From Kiritimatiellaeota bacterium B1221 (lineage in GTDB: Bacteria; Verrucomicrobiota; Kiritimatiellia; SS1-B-03-39; UBA6053): DNA of 64,000 nt. The stretch spans positions 56,682 to 120,681 of the forward strand of contig JARHXX010000009.1 of assembly GCA_029269125.1 (NCBI GenBank). Reading direction: 5' to 3'. Made by a program: the position numbers and the translations under genes. Of the stretch, positions 62,358 through 64,000 are shown piece after piece. The notes below the pieces were generated by a model, which worked only from the letters and a program-made list of their open reading frames with translations, was not told the origin of the DNA and ran no database searches. Positions within the stretch are counted from its first letter, which is position 1; the number at the start of each line of letters is the position of its first letter.

Positions 62358-63737
62358 TTATTTCTTTTTCCAACTGGATTTGTTCAACTGCTGATTTCGG
62401 GTTTGCTGTGCATCCGTACGCAGAACTTTTCGGTTATATGAATTCAAACCATCCTGATCCAACATGATACTTTGCGCTTCCAGATTTTGTGCTTCTTCTT
62501 CCAACGCCTCAGGAGCGGAAAATTCAAAATTCACCGTCGCATCCAGGATCTGCTGACGATTCTTTTTCAAAACCTGCACCGCCGCTTTTTGATTTCCTTG
62601 TTCAGCGAGTTTAATGGCTTCCTCCTTGGCCATTGCGCTTTCATTCAGCAACACTTCTTCTTTCACATCTACATTGGTGCTGGCTTTCACTTCAGCTTCC
62701 TGTCGACTGAACTGCGCGTTTAAAGCCAGATTTTGTTGTTCATCCACTTCGGTGAAAAGATTGCGGTACTGAATGGCCGCAGAAACCAAAGGCAACTCGG
62801 TGTCGGCCGGTGTTGAGGGCACTTCCACTTCCAACAACAAATACCGCTCTTGTGAACCGTATAACTGATTCAAATTCAACTCCACTTTTTGTCCGCGGAT
62901 GGTGGCTTCACGTCCGATGGAACGGAGCGGTTTCACATTCTCCGGACACTCAATCTGAATGCGAATATTCCGGGCGACCACATTGAGCACGTCTCCCAAC
63001 TCCTGACCGAAGATCCGTGCCAGATCATTCTCGTTCTCCACAAAGTAGGTATTGCCGTCACTGCGCTGGGCCAGGCGGGTCATGAGATCTTCATTGTAAT
63101 CATTCCCCACCCCAATGGTGCTCACCGAAATGCCTTCCTTCTGCAGACTCACGCCTAAACGCCCCAAATCTTCTGGCGAAGACGGACCTTTATTCGCCAG
63201 GCCATCCGACAACAGAATCATCCGGTGCACCATACCTTCCGCATGATCGCCAAACGCTTTCCGCAACTCTGCGGCCCCCTGACTCACCCCGCCAAACAAC
63301 GCAGTGTTGCCATGGGTCTGAATCCCCCGAATCAATTCCTGTGCACGCCGCTGATCTTTCACCCTGCCGGCCGGGATTAATGTCGTCACATCCGATCCAT
63401 ACATCACCAAAGAGAAAATGTCCTGCGATCCCAAACGGGACAGGGCCTCCAAAGCGGCCTGCCGCGCCTGCTCAATTTTATTTCCACTCATCGACCCCGA
63501 CCGGTCCATAACAATGCAAAGATTGACCGGTGGACGGTCCGCCTCTTTCGGTGCCGCATCCGCCACCAAAGAAATTTTCACCACTGCAGTTTGTTTTTGA
63601 TCCGCCGGCAAAACCCCTCGATCCAATTCCACTTTACATTTGATCAGCTGATCCTCTGCGGATTGAGGGGCCGCCACCAATTGGGTTATGATTCCCAAAC
63701 CAAACAGCAAAGACCATTTACTTAATTTTGCATTCAT
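62358..63737 (-). CDS. VWA domain-containing secreted protein
   Basis: The start at 63737 is chosen because GGAG lies 6 nt upstream; it gives 459 aa. A signal peptide is present (cleavage near AAPQS). The VWA domain (residues ~65-250) has a complete MIDAS: DRSGSMSG near residue 78, Thr in HGNTALFGG and Asp in LLSDGLANKG. It is followed by a C-terminal part of about 180 residues with coiled-coil-like charged helices (NESAMAKEEAIKLAEQGNQK). Function in these proteins (adhesion, protein complexes, sensing) is unknown. The TonB/Bat-type neighbours are not present. Confidence 0.88.
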   Translation of the reverse strand: MNAKLSKWSLLFGLGIITQLVAAPQSAEDQLIKCKVELDRGVLPADQKQTAVVKISLVADAAPKEADRPPVNLCIVMDRSGSMSGNKIEQARQAALEALSRLGSQDIFSLVMYGSDVTTLIPAGRVKDQRRAQELIRGIQTHGNTALFGGVSQGAAELRKAFGDHAEGMVHRMILLSDGLANKGPSSPEDLGRLGVSLQKEGISVSTIGVGNDYNEDLMTRLAQRSDGNTYFVENENDLARIFGQELGDVLNVVARNIRIQIECPENVKPLRSIGREATIRGQKVELNLNQLYGSQERYLLLEVEVPSTPADTELPLVSAAIQYRNLFTEVDEQQNLALNAQFSRQEAEVKASTNVDVKEEVLLNESAMAKEEAIKLAEQGNQKAAVQVLKKNRQQILDATVNFEFSAPEALEEEAQNLEAQSIMLDQDGLNSYNRKVLRTDAQQTRNQQLNKSSWKKK

Positions 63738-63841
63738 CATTTTCTCCATCTCGGAAGGTTCATTATGAACTCAACATGAATTCATTTACAGGATCATCTT
63801 CTCAGATCCCGCTTTTCCGGATGTCATCAGCTTCTGCAAAG

Positions 63842-63863
63842 ATTGTAAAAGAATTGTAAAAAG
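63842..63863 (-). promoter_or_regulatory. PhoP/PhoB-box-like 11-bp direct repeat upstream of the VWA gene
   Basis: On the minus strand TTTTACAATTC TTTTACAAT appears as two direct repeats with an 11-bp period (TTTACA-N5-TTTACA), the format bound by PhoB/PhoP response regulators (Bacillus PhoP consensus TT[ATC]ACA-N5-TT[ATC]ACA). It is about 105 bp upstream of the VWA start. The adjacent OmpR/PhoB-family regulator is a candidate binder. Confidence 0.5.
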
Positions 63864-63864
63864 T

Positions 63865-64000
63865 CGACAACGATCTCCGAGCGTGGAAATCCATGCGAGG
63901 GCTCCTGTTTCATTTCCAAGCTGTAGTCCACGATCTCCGAGCGTGGAAATCCAAGCTTGATCTCTTGTTTCATTTCTAAGCTGTAGTCCACGATCTCCGA
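63865..64000. repeat. Second copy of the 60-bp REP-like array (cut by the window edge)
   Basis: Starting with GTCGACAACGATCTCCGAGCGTGG, two 60-bp units of the same family as at 57.37-57.98 kb follow in the same orientation and continue to the edge. The variable segments (CATGCGAGGGCTCC and CAAGCTTGATCTC) are different from those of the first array. The array begins directly after the PhoP-like direct repeat. Confidence 0.92.

Noticed and set aside
1..64000. rRNA, tRNA, integrase, prophage or intact insertion sequence
   Set aside because: I found no T-loop/anticodon arrangement, no rRNA-like sequence and no transposase or integrase motif in any frame.

Overview
The window looks like chromosome of a Gram-negative, carbohydrate-degrading bacterium. 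The Gram-negative call rests on genes for lipoprotein sorting (lolC/D), an LpxL-type acyltransferase, an OprB-type porin and a type IV pilin. The gene style (fused solute-binding protein/permease, GntR-headed sugar regulators, many secreted glycosidases, dense REP-like hairpins between genes) suggests the PVC group, most likely Verrucomicrobiota or a relative. That placement is an inference from general familiarity, not a search. I see no rRNA, tRNA, CRISPR array, prophage or intact transposase.

Layout. 0-5 kb: 3' part of an FAD/Fe-S 2-hydroxyacid dehydrogenase, a PIG-L deacetylase, a GspF/PilC protein and a type IV prepilin with a strong terminator. 5-11.5 kb: an O-antigen-ligase-like polymerase, an LpxL-like acyltransferase, membrane proteins, and an uncharacterised protein translationally coupled to a GH5 glycosidase. 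11.5-21.5 kb: a complete polyol/sugar utilisation locus on the minus strand (PfkB kinase, RbsB/A/C-type ABC importer, cytidylate-kinase-like protein, sorbitol-type SDR, mannitol-type dehydrogenase, OprB porin), controlled by a divergent GntR/LacI-type regulator; a long inverted repeat lies between them. 21.5-25.8 kb: lolD, lolC/E, lysS and an HU/IHF protein. 25.8-30 kb: GH26 and GH10 enzymes plus a decayed GH99-like gene. 30-35 kb: a TatD-type hydrolase with a tiny coupled partner, methyltransferase, VanZ, SnoaL-like and DUF2062 proteins, and queA.

35-39.3 kb is a tightly overlapping zinc-type uptake operon (His-rich outer-membrane protein, ZnuA, unknown 145-aa protein, ZnuC, ZnuB). 39.4-45.6 kb: an L,D-transpeptidase, Na+/solute symporter, pectate-lyase-like beta-helix protein, AraC regulator and phytanoyl-CoA-type dioxygenase. 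45.7-52.2 kb: an operon with a beta-propeller glycosidase, a HEAT/zinc-ribbon/PD-(D/E)XK-like protein, a solute-binding-protein/permease fusion and a second permease with a very large extracytoplasmic insert; no ATPase is present. 52.2-57.3 kb: a riboflavin operon (ribBA, ribH, nusB, ftsY, ribD) preceded by a clear FMN riboswitch. 57.3-58 kb: a 60-bp-period tandem array that reappears in the same orientation at 63.87-64.0 kb. Between the arrays lie an ArsR-linked Cys-rich permease operon, a histidine kinase/response regulator pair and a VWA-domain protein.

Functionally, GH5/GH10/GH26/propeller enzymes would release plant or algal (hemi)cellulose and mannan oligosaccharides, OprB and two ABC systems would import products, and the polyol dehydrogenases plus fructokinase would feed fructose 6-phosphate to glycolysis. 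The most unusual material is the nuclease-like gene inside a sugar operon, the 60-bp arrays, the SBP-permease fusion, the His-rich metal operon, and an apparent insertion in the FMN riboswitch P2 loop.
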